NCBI RefSeq assembly: GCF_042667405.1
Contig: NZ_JBHVAL010000005.1
Span: 124,001 to 188,000 of the forward strand
Source: Arthrobacter sp042667405
Lineage (GTDB): Bacteria; Actinomycetota; Actinomycetes; Actinomycetales; Micrococcaceae
Direction of reading: 5' to 3'
DNA length: 64,000 nucleotides
Shown: in pieces, positions 8,862 through 20,182 of the stretch
Numbering within the stretch: position 1 is the first letter of the stretch
How the letters are laid out: each line of letters opens with the position of its first letter
Made by a program: the position numbers and the translations under genes
The notes under the pieces: model-generated
Told to the model about the DNA's origin: nothing
Databases searched by the model: none
What the model saw: the letters and a program-made list of their open reading frames with translations, nothing else

Positions 8862-10940
8862 GTGGCTAACGACAATGCAGAGACCTTGGCAGTAGAGCCC
8901 GAAGAGGAGACTGTTCCCACTCCCGACACGCCCACAGAGGCGCCGAGGGAGTATGGTGCCAGCGATATCACCGTGCTGGAAGGCCTCGAAGCCGTGCGCA
9001 AACGCCCCGGCATGTACATCGGTTCAACCGGGCCCCGCGGCCTGCACCACTTGGTCTATGAAGTAGTGGACAACTCTGTTGACGAGGCTTTGGCCGGCTA
9101 TTGCAGCCACATAGAAGTAACGCTCCGTGCTGACGGCGGTGTCCGGGTGGTCGACGACGGCCGCGGCATTCCCGTGGATATCCACCCCACCGAGGGAAAG
9201 CCCACGGTTGAGGTAGTCATGACCATCCTGCACGCCGGCGGCAAATTCGGTGGTGGCGGATACGCCGTTTCCGGTGGTCTCCACGGTGTTGGTATCTCCG
9301 TGGTCAACGCCCTTTCCCGCCGTGTGGACACCGAAGTCCGCCGTCAGGGCCACGTATGGCGCATGTCCTTCGCCGACGGCGGCAAGCCGCAGGGCGAGCT
9401 CGTCAAGGGTGAAGCAACCGAGGCAACCGGTACCTCGCAGACCTTCTACCCGGATGGCACCATCTTCGAGTCCACCGAATTCGATTTCGAAACGCTCCGC
9501 GCCCGCTTCCAGCAGATGGCCTTCCTCAACAAGGGCCTGAAGATCACGCTGACCGACGAGCGGCCGGCAGCCCGCGACGGCGACGACGACCTGGACCTGG
9601 ACGCCGTCGCGACCGAAGGCGAAGTTGCAGCCGAGCACCGCACGGTGGTGTACGAATACCCGGACGGCCTGCTGGACTACGTCAAGCACCTCAACTCCAA
9701 CAAGAAGGTCGAGATCGTCCACGAGGATGTCATCGCCTTCGAAACCGAAGACACCGAGCGGCACATCGCCGTCGAGGTTGCCATGCAGTGGACCACGGCA
9801 TATTCGGAAAGCGTCCACACCTACGCGAACACCATCAACACCCACGAGGGTGGAACGCACGAAGAAGGCTTCCGCGCCGCGATGACTTCGCTGATCAACC
9901 GCTACGCGCGGGAGAAAAGCATCATCAAGGAAAAGGAAGACAACCTCACCGGTGACGACATCCGCGAGGGCCTGACCGCGGTGATCTCGGTAAAGCTTTC
10001 CGAACCGCAGTTCGAAGGCCAGACCAAAACCAAGCTGGGCAACTCCGAGGTCAAGGGCTTTGTGCAGCGCGTTGTCACCGACCAGCTCGGTGACTGGCTC
10101 GAGCGCAACCCTGGCCCCGCCCGCGACGTCATCCGCAAGGCGATTTCGGCTGCCCAGGCACGCATGGCGGCCCGGAAGGCCCGCGACAACGCACGCCGGA
10201 AGAGCCCACTGGAGTCGTTCGGCATGCCAGGCAAGCTGTCTGACTGCTCATCCAAGGATCCCTCGCGCTGCGAGGTCTACCTTGTGGAGGGTGACTCGGC
10301 CGGCGGTTCCGCCAAGCGTGGCCGCAACCCCGAAACCCAGGCGATTCTTCCGCTGCGAGGCAAGATCCTCAACGTGGAGCGCGCCCGCCTGGACAAGGCC
10401 TTGGGAAACGCTGAAGTCCAGTCCATGATCACCGCCTTCGGTACGGGCATTGGCGAGGACTTTGATATCGCCAAGTTGCGGTACCACAAGATCGTGCTGA
10501 TGGCAGATGCCGACGTTGACGGCCAGCACATCACCACTTTGCTGATGACACTGCTGTTCCGCTACATGCGGCCTCTCATTGAAAACGGCTATGTCTACCT
10601 GGCCCAGCCGCCGCTGTACAGGATCAAGTGGTCCAACGCGGCGCACGACTACGTCTACAGCGACCGTGAGCGCGACGAAACCATCCGCAAGGGTGCCGCG
10701 ATGAACAAGCGCCTCCCCAAGGACAACGGAATCCAGCGGTACAAGGGTCTCGGCGAGATGGACTACACCGAGCTGTGGGACACCACCATGGACCCGGAAC
10801 GCCGGACCCTCCTGCAGGTCACAATGGACGACGCCTTGGCTGCCGACCAGACCTTCTCCGTGCTGATGGGCGAGGACGTTGAGTCTCGCCGTAACTTCAT
10901 CCAGCAGAACGCCAAGGACGTCAGGTTCCTCGATATCTAG
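8862..10940 (+). CDS. gyrB: DNA gyrase subunit B
   Basis: 692 residues from the GTG at 8862. The GHKL ATPase domain has VLEGLEAVRKRPGMYIGS, the Asn/Glu nucleotide site EVVDNSVDEA and the lid GGLHGVGISVVNALS. The TOPRIM domain carries the metal motifs YLVEGDSAGGSAKRGR and MADADVDGQHI. The C-terminus ends RRNFIQQNAKDVRFLDI, the usual GyrB tail. With GyrA it forms the A2B2 enzyme that introduces negative supercoils using ATP. There is no insertion in the TOPRIM region. The gyrA start is 62 bases downstream and the two are probably one transcript. Confidence 0.99.
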   Translation: MANDNAETLAVEPEEETVPTPDTPTEAPREYGASDITVLEGLEAVRKRPGMYIGSTGPRGLHHLVYEVVDNSVDEALAGYCSHIEVTLRADGGVRVVDDGRGIPVDIHPTEGKPTVEVVMTILHAGGKFGGGGYAVSGGLHGVGISVVNALSRRVDTEVRRQGHVWRMSFADGGKPQGELVKGEATEATGTSQTFYPDGTIFESTEFDFETLRARFQQMAFLNKGLKITLTDERPAARDGDDDLDLDAVATEGEVAAEHRTVVYEYPDGLLDYVKHLNSNKKVEIVHEDVIAFETEDTERHIAVEVAMQWTTAYSESVHTYANTINTHEGGTHEEGFRAAMTSLINRYAREKSIIKEKEDNLTGDDIREGLTAVISVKLSEPQFEGQTKTKLGNSEVKGFVQRVVTDQLGDWLERNPGPARDVIRKAISAAQARMAARKARDNARRKSPLESFGMPGKLSDCSSKDPSRCEVYLVEGDSAGGSAKRGRNPETQAILPLRGKILNVERARLDKALGNAEVQSMITAFGTGIGEDFDIAKLRYHKIVLMADADVDGQHITTLLMTLLFRYMRPLIENGYVYLAQPPLYRIKWSNAAHDYVYSDRERDETIRKGAAMNKRLPKDNGIQRYKGLGEMDYTELWDTTMDPERRTLLQVTMDDALAADQTFSVLMGEDVESRRNFIQQNAKDVRFLDI

Positions 10941-11002
10941 GGTCCATCCAGGACGCAAAATATTCCAGAACTGACATATACCTGAAACGGAAACCTTAGA
11001 TT

Positions 11003-13668
<2,666 letters not shown>

Positions 13669-13672
<4 letters not shown>

Positions 13673-14391
13673 GTAATTCCGACTCATATCCCAAGCCGAG
13701 CACAGGTGTCCCCGGCGGACTCCGGCAGCCCTCAGGCAACTCGCAGGCCGGCACGCCTGCCCGTCCCCAGCAACGCCCGGGGGCAGGTTCCCCTGGCTCG
13801 GGCACATCAGGGGCACGTCCGGCAACGGGTGCCAACTCTGCTCCTCGTCCAGCCGGCGCCCCGGGCCAACGCCCCGCCCAGCCGGGCCAGCGCCCAGCAA
13901 CGGCCGGCCAGCGTCCGGCAGGTGCACCGGGACAGCGTCCGGCCCAGCCGGGGCAGCGCCCTGCAGCGGCAGGACAACGTCCCGCACAAGGTGGTCCCGG
14001 CCTGGTCAAGCCCGCCCCCAAGGCAAAGGTGCGCCGTGCACGCCTTCTTGTCAGCAAGGTGGACCCCTGGTCAGTGCTCAAGATGGCTTTCCTGCTGTCC
14101 GTAGCGCTGGGAATTGTCACAGTGGTGGCGGCCATCGTCCTGTGGACCGTCTTGGATCTCACGGGCATCTTCAACCAGGTGGACAGCCTCCTGGGCACGC
14201 TTGCCGGTTCTGAAGGCAGCGGTTTCGAGCTGAAGAAGATCGCTTCCCTGGGCCAGGTGGCTTCCTTCGCGACGATCATCGCGGTAGTGAATGTAGTCCT
14301 GCTGACGGCGCTGTCCATGCTGTCCGCCGTGCTCTATAACATTTCTGCAACATTGGTTGGTGGCGTTGGCGTCACCCTGACGGACGACTAG
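13669..14391 (+). CDS. DUF3566 membrane protein downstream of gyrA
   Basis: 240 residues from a GTG at 13669 with GGAGG at 13658-13662; the start overlaps the gyrA stop. The first 115 residues are a disordered Pro/Gly/Gln/Arg-rich segment with repeated GQRPA units. The DUF3566 domain follows, with two membrane spans (MAFLLSVALGIVTVVAAIVL and FATIIAVVNVVLLTALSM). Mycobacterial homologues (Rv0007) occupy the same place after gyrA. The function is unknown; the long basic/proline-rich cytoplasmic arm suggests protein or membrane-surface contacts, which is inference. Confidence 0.88.
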
Positions 14392-14402
14392 CAAAAATCC
14401 GC

Positions 14403-14430
14403 GGAATTCCGGCGTTTTGGCCGGAATTCC
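14403..14430 (+). terminator. hairpin after the gyrA/DUF3566 unit
   Basis: A perfect 11-bp inverted repeat (GGAATTCCGGC at 14403-14413 and its complement at 14420-14430) with a six-base loop, 11 bases after the DUF3566 stop. No T run follows, so it may end transcription with Rho or protect the 3' end rather than act as a classical terminator. Confidence 0.6.
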
Positions 14431-14449
14431 CCGGTGAAAGTGCCTCGAT

Positions 14450-14479
14450 TTGAGATCGGGCCGGGAAGTGCTGTACAGT
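14450..14479 (+). promoter_or_regulatory. promoter of tRNA-Ile
   Basis: TTGAGA at 14450-14455 and TACAGT at 14474-14479 are separated by 18 bases, a sigma-A type arrangement. The predicted transcript starts near 14486, some 19 bases before the mature tRNA-Ile. Confidence 0.65.
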
Positions 14480-14504
14480 CATATCTCGGCCCGATGAGGC
14501 ATCG

Positions 14505-14578
14505 GGGCGTATAGCTCAGGCGGTTAGAGCGCTTCGCTGATAACGAAGAGGTCCCAGGTTCAAGTCCTGGTACGCCCA
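14505..14578 (+). tRNA. tRNA-Ile (GAT)
   Basis: A 74-base cloverleaf. The acceptor arms GGGCGTA and TACGCCC pair fully, the anticodon stem is CTTCG/CGAAG with anticodon GAT at 14539-14541, and the T arm is CCAGG-TTCAAGT-CCTGG. The CCA end is not encoded. Its position between gyrA and tRNA-Ala is conserved in actinobacteria, as in Mycobacterium ileT and alaT. Confidence 0.98.
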
Positions 14579-14625
14579 CGGAACCTAAACAGGTTCAGGT
14601 AAAACTGAACCGGAATGAGGTGCTT

Positions 14626-14745
14626 GTGAAGAAGTTGCTGGTAGTTGTGGCAGCCGCAATCGCAGGTGTCCTGGTTTATAAAAAGAACCAGGAATCCGAA
14701 GCCCGGAAGGATGTCTGGAGCAAGTCAACCGATTCGGTTGATTAG
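14626..14745 (+). CDS. DLW-39 family microprotein
   Basis: A 39-residue protein from a GTG at 14626, with GAGG at 14617-14620. It begins MKKLLVVVAAAIAGVLVYKK, a short membrane-anchoring helix followed by lysines, and ends in an acidic tail with DVWSKSTDSVD. This tail matches the conserved D-L/V-W...A/S-T-D pattern of the DLW-39 family, tiny actinobacterial proteins encoded between the tRNA-Ile and tRNA-Ala genes next to gyrA. The function of the family is unknown. Confidence 0.88.
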   Translation: MKKLLVVVAAAIAGVLVYKKNQESEARKDVWSKSTDSVD

Positions 14746-14816
14746 CCGAGGAACCCGGTTCTGAACTGGTAAAACCCAGTCCGGATATGGGGTATGATAG
14801 ACGGGTTGCTTCTTAT

Positions 14817-14892
14817 GGGGGCATGGCGCAATTGGTAGCGCACCTGCTTTGCAAGCAGGGGGTTCGGGGTTCGAGTCCCCGTGCCTCCACCA
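14817..14892 (+). tRNA. tRNA-Ala (TGC)
   Basis: A 76-base gene including an encoded CCA at 14890-14892. The acceptor stem is GGGGGCA with TGCCTCC (one G-T pair). The anticodon stem is CCTGC/GCAGG with anticodon TGC at 14850-14852, and the T arm is CGGGG-TTCGAGT-CCCCG. A -10 like TATGAT lies at 14793-14798, so it probably has its own promoter although no good -35 is visible. Confidence 0.98.
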
Positions 14893-14897
14893 TAAGG

Positions 14898-14928
14898 AAA
14901 GTCCCGGTCAGAAATGACCGGGACTTTT
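14898..14928 (+). terminator. intrinsic terminator after tRNA-Ala
   Basis: A 13-bp perfect stem (AAAGTCCCGGTCA at 14898-14910 with its complement at 14915-14927), GAAA loop, ending in four T residues. It starts six bases after the tRNA. Confidence 0.9.
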
Positions 14929-14999
14929 GCATTTAACGCCTAACCCGGGAAACCGGGACTCGGGAACGATCGGGAACTGTAGCCCACTAGGGTTGGTCT

Positions 15000-15923
15000 G
15001 TGAACCTTCTCATTGCCGCCCTGGGAGTCCTGGGTGTGGCTTCCTCCGGACCCCTCATCGCAGGAACACTGGGCGCCACCTCGGTGACCGCGCTGGCCAT
15101 CGCCTTCTGGCGGAATGCGATCGGTGCCGTAGTGATGGCGGCGCCGGTGGCCATCAGGGAGCCCAAGGCGTTCGGCAGGATCAACCGGCGCGAGTTCGGC
15201 TGGTCGGTGATGGCCGCCGTCGCACTGGCCTTCCATTTCGCGTGCTTCATCACGGCGCTCCAGCTGACGTCCGTTGCCGCTGCCACGGCACTCGTTTGCC
15301 TGCAGTCCGCATGGATAGCCGTTTTCCAGATGTTCCGCGGTACGCGCCACCGCTGGCCGGTCCTCGTTGGCCTTGGCATAGCTTTTGTGGGCGTCGTAGC
15401 CATTACGGGATTCGATATGGGTTCTTCCCCGGAGGCACTGCTGGGCGACCTCCTGGCCGTCGCTGGCGGCGCCCTGGCCGGTCTGTACACCTTGGCCGGC
15501 GGCAAGGCGCGGCAATCCATGGCTACGGGAACCTATACAACCCTCTGTTACGGCATGTGCGCGGCGTTGGTGGCCGTTATGGCATTGGTCAGTGGGCAGC
15601 CGTTGACAGGGTTCGACGCCGGCGGTTGGGTTGGCATTATTGCCATCACCGTCTGCGCGCAGCTGGTGGGGCACACAGCCTTTAACCACTTGCTGGCAAC
15701 GATGAGCCCATTGCTGGTGTCCATGATCATCCTGCTCGAAATCCCCGGTGCAGCCATCCTCGCCGCCGTCTTCCTCAACGAGACCCTGCCGGCGGGGACC
15801 TATGCCGGGCTGGCGCTCATCCTGGCCGGCCTGGCCGTAGTCGTGTCCGGCCAGAGGCGCGGCCGTGCAGGGCGTGGCGACGGCGAAACCGAGCGCAGGG
15901 AAGCCGAGCTGGGCGCTGACTGA
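15000..15923 (+). CDS. EamA/DMT-family transporter
   Basis: 307 residues from a GTG at 15000. Ten hydrophobic segments can be counted in two EamA halves (first half begins MNLLIAALGVLGVASSGPL; the second contains LLGDLLAVAGGALAGLYTLA). The WRNAIGAVVM and HTAFNHLLATMSPLLVSM motifs are typical of drug/metabolite transporters of the EamA group. The C-terminal tail is Arg/Glu-rich and cytoplasmic. Members export amino acids, purines or other small metabolites, and the substrate cannot be told here. It stands alone: upstream is the tRNA-Ala terminator, and downstream is the convergent glycosyltransferase gene 33 bases away. Confidence 0.88.
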   Translation: MNLLIAALGVLGVASSGPLIAGTLGATSVTALAIAFWRNAIGAVVMAAPVAIREPKAFGRINRREFGWSVMAAVALAFHFACFITALQLTSVAAATALVCLQSAWIAVFQMFRGTRHRWPVLVGLGIAFVGVVAITGFDMGSSPEALLGDLLAVAGGALAGLYTLAGGKARQSMATGTYTTLCYGMCAALVAVMALVSGQPLTGFDAGGWVGIIAITVCAQLVGHTAFNHLLATMSPLLVSMIILLEIPGAAILAAVFLNETLPAGTYAGLALILAGLAVVVSGQRRGRAGRGDGETERREAELGAD

Positions 15924-15956
15924 AGTTCCGGCGTCGTGCGTTGATCCCGCAGGGAC

Positions 15957-16832
15957 TCAGAGCCCGCCGCGGCGGGCGCCCTGTGCGGCATTGGCCGTGT
16001 GGATGGCGCGCAGCAGCTTGGCGGGGAAATAAACGGAGAAGAACACCACCATGGGGGCCTTCAGGGCCATTTTCTTGACGTTGTGCGCTTTGTACGTGCG
16101 GTCGAAGCGCTGCACGTAATAGCGGTAGTCCCGGGGTGAATCCTCGAGCCTGCGCGCGGACATCCCGGAGACCATCTGGGGCACGTACTGGACCTTGAGG
16201 TCATGCTCGAACAGATGGAGCGAGAGGTCGATGTCCTCGTGCATCTCATCTTTCTCGTCCAGGCATGCCTCGTCGCGGATGGTTTCCCAGGCAGATCGAC
16301 GGAGGGCCATGTTCGAGCCGAACAGGAAGTGGTACTGGTGCTTCGCCAGGCGCAGCATGAGCTGCCGCATCTTGTCGTCGGCCTTGAGCCCGAACCGCCG
16401 CATGGGCATGTCGTAGTAGACCACAGGTCCAGTTGCTGCGGCGACGGACTGGTCCGTGAACGCCTTTTGCACCTGCTCAACCCAATCCGGCTCAAGGACC
16501 GAGTCTGCGTCGATGCGGCCGATGACTTCACCGGTGGCACTGTTCAGGCCGTGGTTGCGGGTGGGAATGAGGCCCTGGGCGCTGTCCTGCCGAAGAAGAA
16601 TGATGGGGCTCTCAGGGTATTCCTGCTGCATCTGCCGCACGATCCTGGCGGTCCGGTCCGTGGACAGGTTGTCCACCACGATGATCTCGTCGGCCGGCAC
16701 GGACTGGTAGATGGCAGCAATGAGGCATTGGCGTATAACGCTTTCCTCGTTATAAGCCGGGATGACAATGGAAACACCCGGGGGTTCCGGGGCGTCCTGG
16801 AGGGCTCCCGCCAAGGGGCTATCGGCTGACAT
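15957..16832 (-). CDS. family 2 glycosyltransferase
   Basis: 291 residues, GT-A fold. After a short leader comes VSIVIPAYNEESVIRQCL, then the nucleotide-sugar aspartates (IIVVDNLSTDRT), the metal-binding motif IDADSVLEPDW and the acceptor-site acidic motif EDIDLSLHLF. A C-terminal hydrophobic stretch (APMVVFFSVYFPAKLL) may dock it to the membrane. Such enzymes transfer sugars to lipid or polysaccharide acceptors. The lack of neighbouring polysaccharide genes leaves the substrate open. The start is an ATG at 16832, though no strong ribosome binding site is visible. Confidence 0.88.
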   Translation of the reverse strand: MSADSPLAGALQDAPEPPGVSIVIPAYNEESVIRQCLIAAIYQSVPADEIIVVDNLSTDRTARIVRQMQQEYPESPIILLRQDSAQGLIPTRNHGLNSATGEVIGRIDADSVLEPDWVEQVQKAFTDQSVAAATGPVVYYDMPMRRFGLKADDKMRQLMLRLAKHQYHFLFGSNMALRRSAWETIRDEACLDEKDEMHEDIDLSLHLFEHDLKVQYVPQMVSGMSARRLEDSPRDYRYYVQRFDRTYKAHNVKKMALKAPMVVFFSVYFPAKLLRAIHTANAAQGARRGGL

Positions 16833-16896
16833 CTCCTCAAATCTAACACCCGCATCATTGCCCTCGGCGGAGGCTTGGGTTACAAGCGGGCAAACA

Positions 16897-16932
16897 CTGA
16901 AGGGACCCCGGCTGCTGCCGGAGTCCCTTCAG
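16897..16932 (-). terminator. hairpin between 329-residue protein gene and glycosyltransferase
   Basis: Arms CTGAAGGGAC (16897-16906) and GTCCCTTCAG (16923-16932) with a smaller CCGG/CCGG stem inside. It lies 28 bases after the stop of the minus-strand gene above it. There is no clear T run on the minus strand. Confidence 0.6.
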
Positions 16933-16960
16933 GATGGAGTGGTTACCAGGTGAAAAGCGC

Positions 16961-17950
16961 TTAGCTGTTGGTACCCGTGGCGTCCGTCCCGGAGCCCTCG
17001 TTGTCCTTGTTCAGGCTCGCTGCGATGTTCTTGACGGCCGTCTTCGCGTCGGTGGCGACCTTTGCGGTGGAGTCCTCAACGTTCTTGAAGGCGTCCTTGG
17101 TTGCCTGCTCGGCCTCGGCCTTCGCTTCCTCCGGCGTAATGTCCGAAGCGCTGGGCTTGGTGGCTTCGGCCGCAGTGGCTGAGGCAGCGGCATCGGACGG
17201 TGCCGGAGCCGCGGTCTCTGCAGCCGCAGGAGCGGCCGGAACAGGTGCCGGGGTCGGCGTGACCGGTGAAGGAGTCTTCCACGGGTCCTCAACCGGCTTG
17301 GAAGCCTTCCACGCGGCAACACCGGCGGCTGCAGCTGCGGCGATGACCGTAAAGACGAGCCAGCCACGCTTTTTGGGCTTGGGTTCCTTGCCCAACTTGG
17401 TGGCGACAGCCTTGGAAGCCTCATCCGCCACTGCCTTGAGCTGCTTGCCGGTGGCCTGGGCCTGCTCCTGGACGCTGTGCACAACACCGGAGTCGACAAG
17501 CTTCTGCGCAACCGCATCGACCTGGGCCGGGGCGTTTTCCAGGACATGGTGAACTGCTACGGAAGCCTGGCCCAGCTGTTCGGAGAGCTTGGGCAGGTAC
17601 TCTTCCACCACTTTGTCCCGTGCGACTCCCAGCGCCGGAGTTGCCTTGTTGAGGGTCTCCTGGATCCTGGGCGTTGCGTCCTCTACGACGTCGTGGATCT
17701 TTGGCGCGAGCTGCGCCAGTCCATCCTGGATGCGCGGCGTAACGACTGCCACGCCGTCGGCGAGGTTGTGCGCAGCGGACTTCAGCCCCTCTTGGATCTT
17801 GGGGGAAGCGGTGTCAATGCCGTGCTGGATACGCGGAACAGCCCAGTTCACGGCTGCTTCCACACGGGGCGCAGCCCAGTCGCGTGCGTTATCCACACCA
17901 ACCGCAACGGATTGTTCGAGTTCGCGGGCAATACGGTCTGTTTTCTTCAC
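16961..17950 (-). CDS. single-span membrane protein with eight tandem 11-residue amphipathic repeats
   Basis: 329 residues from the GTG at 17950, which has GGGAGG just upstream; an in-frame ATG 19 codons earlier lacks one. Residues 27-114 are eight exact-length 11-residue units of the type APRVEAAVNWA, VPRIQHGIDTA, SPKIQEGLKSA and TPRIQDGLAQL, with P, a basic residue and I/V at fixed positions. A charged linker, a basic patch (KEPKPKKRG) and one membrane span near 196-214 follow. The rest is a Pro/Ala-rich segment and an Ala/Lys/Glu-rich helix. I recognise no family. The 11-mer periodicity resembles lipid-binding apolipoprotein, synuclein or LEA helices, suggesting membrane-surface binding. 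That is inference. Confidence 0.75.
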   Translation of the reverse strand: MKKTDRIARELEQSVAVGVDNARDWAAPRVEAAVNWAVPRIQHGIDTASPKIQEGLKSAAHNLADGVAVVTPRIQDGLAQLAPKIHDVVEDATPRIQETLNKATPALGVARDKVVEEYLPKLSEQLGQASVAVHHVLENAPAQVDAVAQKLVDSGVVHSVQEQAQATGKQLKAVADEASKAVATKLGKEPKPKKRGWLVFTVIAAAAAAGVAAWKASKPVEDPWKTPSPVTPTPAPVPAAPAAAETAAPAPSDAAASATAAEATKPSASDITPEEAKAEAEQATKDAFKNVEDSTAKVATDAKTAVKNIAASLNKDNEGSGTDATGTNS

Positions 17951-18103
17951 AACTACCTCCCGATACACGTGCTCGTTTGTTGCTAGCCTACGTCGCTTGG
18001 GGAACACCGGCTATTCATCTGCCCGATTCGGCGCGGATTTCACCGAGCGCGGAACCGGCTTTACAACTGCAAAGGCGTTGACCCTGCATGGAAGAATGGG
18101 CCT

Positions 18104-18646
18104 ATGACCATTGCAACCGCAAAAGCAACGATCCACACAACCCTCGGCGATATCAAGGTTGACCTTTTCGGCAACCACGCGCCCAAGACCGTGGCAAACT
18201 TCATCGGCCTGGCTACGGGCGAGAAGTCCTGGAACCACCCGGAAACGGGCGAGGACAAGACCGGAACTCCCCTGTACAACGGCACGATCTTCCACCGGAT
18301 CATCAAGGACTTCATGATCCAGGGCGGCGACCCCCTGGGCCGCGGCGTTGGTGGCCCCGGCTACCAGTTCGACGACGAGATCCACCCGGAACTGACATTC
18401 AACGCTCCCTACAAGCTGGCCATGGCGAATGCCGGAATCCAGATGGGCAAGGGCACCAACGGGTCACAGTTCTTCATCACCACGGTCAACACCGACTGGC
18501 TGTTCGGCAAGCACAGCATCTTCGGCGAGGTCACGGATGAGGAATCCCGCAAGGTTGTTGACGCCATCGAGGCTGTCCGCACCGGCATGGGCGACCGTCC
18601 TGTTGAAGACGTCGTCATCAACAGCATCGACATCGAACAGCTCTAA
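18104..18646 (+). CDS. ppiA: peptidyl-prolyl cis-trans isomerase (cyclophilin type)
   Basis: 180 residues. Cyclophilin signatures are all present: TTLGDIKVDLFGNHAPKTVANF, the catalytic FHRIIKDFMIQGGD (Arg and Phe of the active site), MANAGIQMGKGTNGSQFFIT, and the Trp motif NTDWLFGKHSIFGEV. It lacks a signal peptide, so it acts in the cytoplasm on Xaa-Pro bonds of folding proteins. Mycobacterial ppiA occupies the same place between gyrA/tRNA genes and crgA. The rhomboid gene starts 21 bases downstream and may be co-transcribed. Confidence 0.96.
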   Translation: MTIATAKATIHTTLGDIKVDLFGNHAPKTVANFIGLATGEKSWNHPETGEDKTGTPLYNGTIFHRIIKDFMIQGGDPLGRGVGGPGYQFDDEIHPELTFNAPYKLAMANAGIQMGKGTNGSQFFITTVNTDWLFGKHSIFGEVTDEESRKVVDAIEAVRTGMGDRPVEDVVINSIDIEQL

Positions 18647-18667
18647 CCCTTCACTGAAGCTGAATCA

Positions 18668-19522
18668 ATGAGCTACGGAATCCCGTCGGCAGAGCCGTCC
18701 GCAGATATTCCGGTGTGCCCACGGCACCCGGACAGGCCCTCCTACGTGCGGTGCCAGCGTTGCGGGCGCCCCGCGTGCCCCGAGTGCCAGCGGACGGCCG
18801 CCGTCGGGTTCCAATGCGTTGACTGCGTCAACGAACAAAAACGTACGACGCCGGCCTACCGGTCCGCGTACGGCGGCGCCTTGGCCGTTGGCCGTCCTTT
18901 GGTGACGTTCACGATCATCGGGCTCTGCGTGCTGGTGTACATCCTTCAGTGGATTGTGCCCGGCGACCTCATCTTCCAGGACTTTGCGTTTGCCAACGTC
19001 TTTGCCGCCACGGAACCGTGGCGCATGCTCACGGCGGCGTTCCTGCATTCACAAGGCTTCCTTCTCCACATCGTCCTGAACATGTACACGCTGTGGATTT
19101 TCGGCCAAGCCCTTGAGCCCCTGCTCGGGCGGATCCGGTTCCTGGCTGTGTACGTGATCTCTGCTATCGGCGGTTCCGTCGGCTACCTCCTGCTGACCCC
19201 CAACTACCCAATTTCCGGCGTCGTGGGTGCCTCAGGTGCGATCTTCGGCCTCTTCGGCGCCATGCTCGTCGTGCAGCGGCACAGGGGCGGCGAGACCAAG
19301 CAACTTTGGGTTTTGATCGCCATCAACGGAGCCATCGGCTTCTTCATCCCCAACATCGCCTGGCAGGCCCACCTTGGCGGGTTGATCACCGGTGGCCTGG
19401 CCGCCGCTGCCATCGCCTACGCGCCCCGCGGCAAGAACCAGGCACTGCTTCAAGCCGGCGGCTTGGTGCTGGTTGTGGGTTTGCTGGCAGTACTCACATG
19501 GTTCCGTGTTACCGCAAGCTGA
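18668..19522 (+). CDS. rhomboid family intramembrane serine protease with N-terminal zinc ribbon
   Basis: 284 residues. The N-terminus has a Cys/His cluster (CPRHPDRPSYVRCQRCGRPA, then CPECQR and CVDC), a B-box-like zinc ribbon common in actinobacterial rhomboids. Six or seven membrane spans follow. The catalytic serine is in VVGASGAIFGLFGAM and the catalytic histidine in AWQAHLGGLITGG; the conserved loop motif is LHIVLNMYTLWIFG. It cleaves membrane proteins inside the bilayer. Its substrate is unknown, and the zinc ribbon may recruit a partner. It follows ppiA by 21 bases and is convergent with the GyrI-like gene. Confidence 0.94.
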   Translation: MSYGIPSAEPSADIPVCPRHPDRPSYVRCQRCGRPACPECQRTAAVGFQCVDCVNEQKRTTPAYRSAYGGALAVGRPLVTFTIIGLCVLVYILQWIVPGDLIFQDFAFANVFAATEPWRMLTAAFLHSQGFLLHIVLNMYTLWIFGQALEPLLGRIRFLAVYVISAIGGSVGYLLLTPNYPISGVVGASGAIFGLFGAMLVVQRHRGGETKQLWVLIAINGAIGFFIPNIAWQAHLGGLITGGLAAAAIAYAPRGKNQALLQAGGLVLVVGLLAVLTWFRVTAS

Positions 19523-19561
19523 CGGCCTGTCCGGGTTCCGGGCTGCCCCTTTACTCCGGGC

Positions 19562-20182
19562 TTACTCCGGGACGGGCGCGACGGGTTGCCGCAGGATGGT
19601 CCTAAGTTTCTCCGGGGCGGTCCGCCTGGGGTCCCCGAGGTAGATCTCGTGGTGCCTGCCCGTCATCGTCAGTGACTGCTCCGGTATGAACCGGTGATGC
19701 ATCTCATCCAGCACGGGCCCTTCATCATCGTAGGGACCAACGTGGAGCGTCTGTACGCTCAACCCCTCCTCCAATGGTTCCAAGCGGAGCCGCTCCAGCG
19801 CGGGAGCTGCCCCCTTCCTTGCCACCAGGCTGCACGCTGCTTCAAAATGCTCCTGCGTGATCCAATCCGGGACCATGTTCATCAAGGTCCAGTCCCAGAG
19901 GGACTTGTCCCTCGCGCTGGTGAAGGCGTCCATGTCATCGGCCCACCAGAGCGCCTCCAGCGGCATCACGCCGTAGTCCTGCCCCAGCTCCCCTTTGCTG
20001 AAGAACTTCAGCTTGTACGCCACGGGGTACAACGTGGACAAGGCGTCTTTGTACGACTCTGCGGTATTGGGGTCCCCTGAGCCGTCAATCTTCAAGTACC
20101 GGATGGGCGGGACCGAAACCAGGGAGAACGTGCCCTTCGTTGCACTGTAACTGGGTATCAGTTTCTTGAAGTCGCTCTTCAT
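19562..20182 (-). CDS. GyrI-like small-molecule-binding domain protein
   Basis: 206 residues from the ATG at 20182, where the conserved part begins (MKSDFKKLIPSYSATKG); twelve extra upstream codons are possible. The protein has the GyrI-like/SOUL-type fold signatures: VSVPPIRYLKIDGSGDPN, LYPVAYKLKF, YGVMPLEALWW and the C-terminal HHEIYLGDPRR. Proteins of this group bind hydrophobic cations or antibiotics and some sequester gyrase inhibitors; the single-domain standalone form has no assigned function. Its promoter must lie in the DnaA-box-rich gap just upstream. That could place it under DnaA control, which is inference. Confidence 0.85.
   Translation of the reverse strand: MKSDFKKLIPSYSATKGTFSLVSVPPIRYLKIDGSGDPNTAESYKDALSTLYPVAYKLKFFSKGELGQDYGVMPLEALWWADDMDAFTSARDKSLWDWTLMNMVPDWITQEHFEAACSLVARKGAAPALERLRLEPLEEGLSVQTLHVGPYDDEGPVLDEMHHRFIPEQSLTMTGRHHEIYLGDPRRTAPEKLRTILRQPVAPVPE

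Noticed and set aside
13850..13995. Short tandem DNA repeats in the DUF3566 gene, possible CRISPR-like array
   Set aside because: They are codon-level repeats of GQRPA-type residues in a disordered protein arm; there are no equal-length spacers.
17889..17897. Perfect DnaA box TTATCCACA inside the 11-mer repeat protein gene
   Set aside because: A single box in coding DNA without neighbours; kept out of the cluster, as with the lone box at 23207-23215 in the sigma factor gene.
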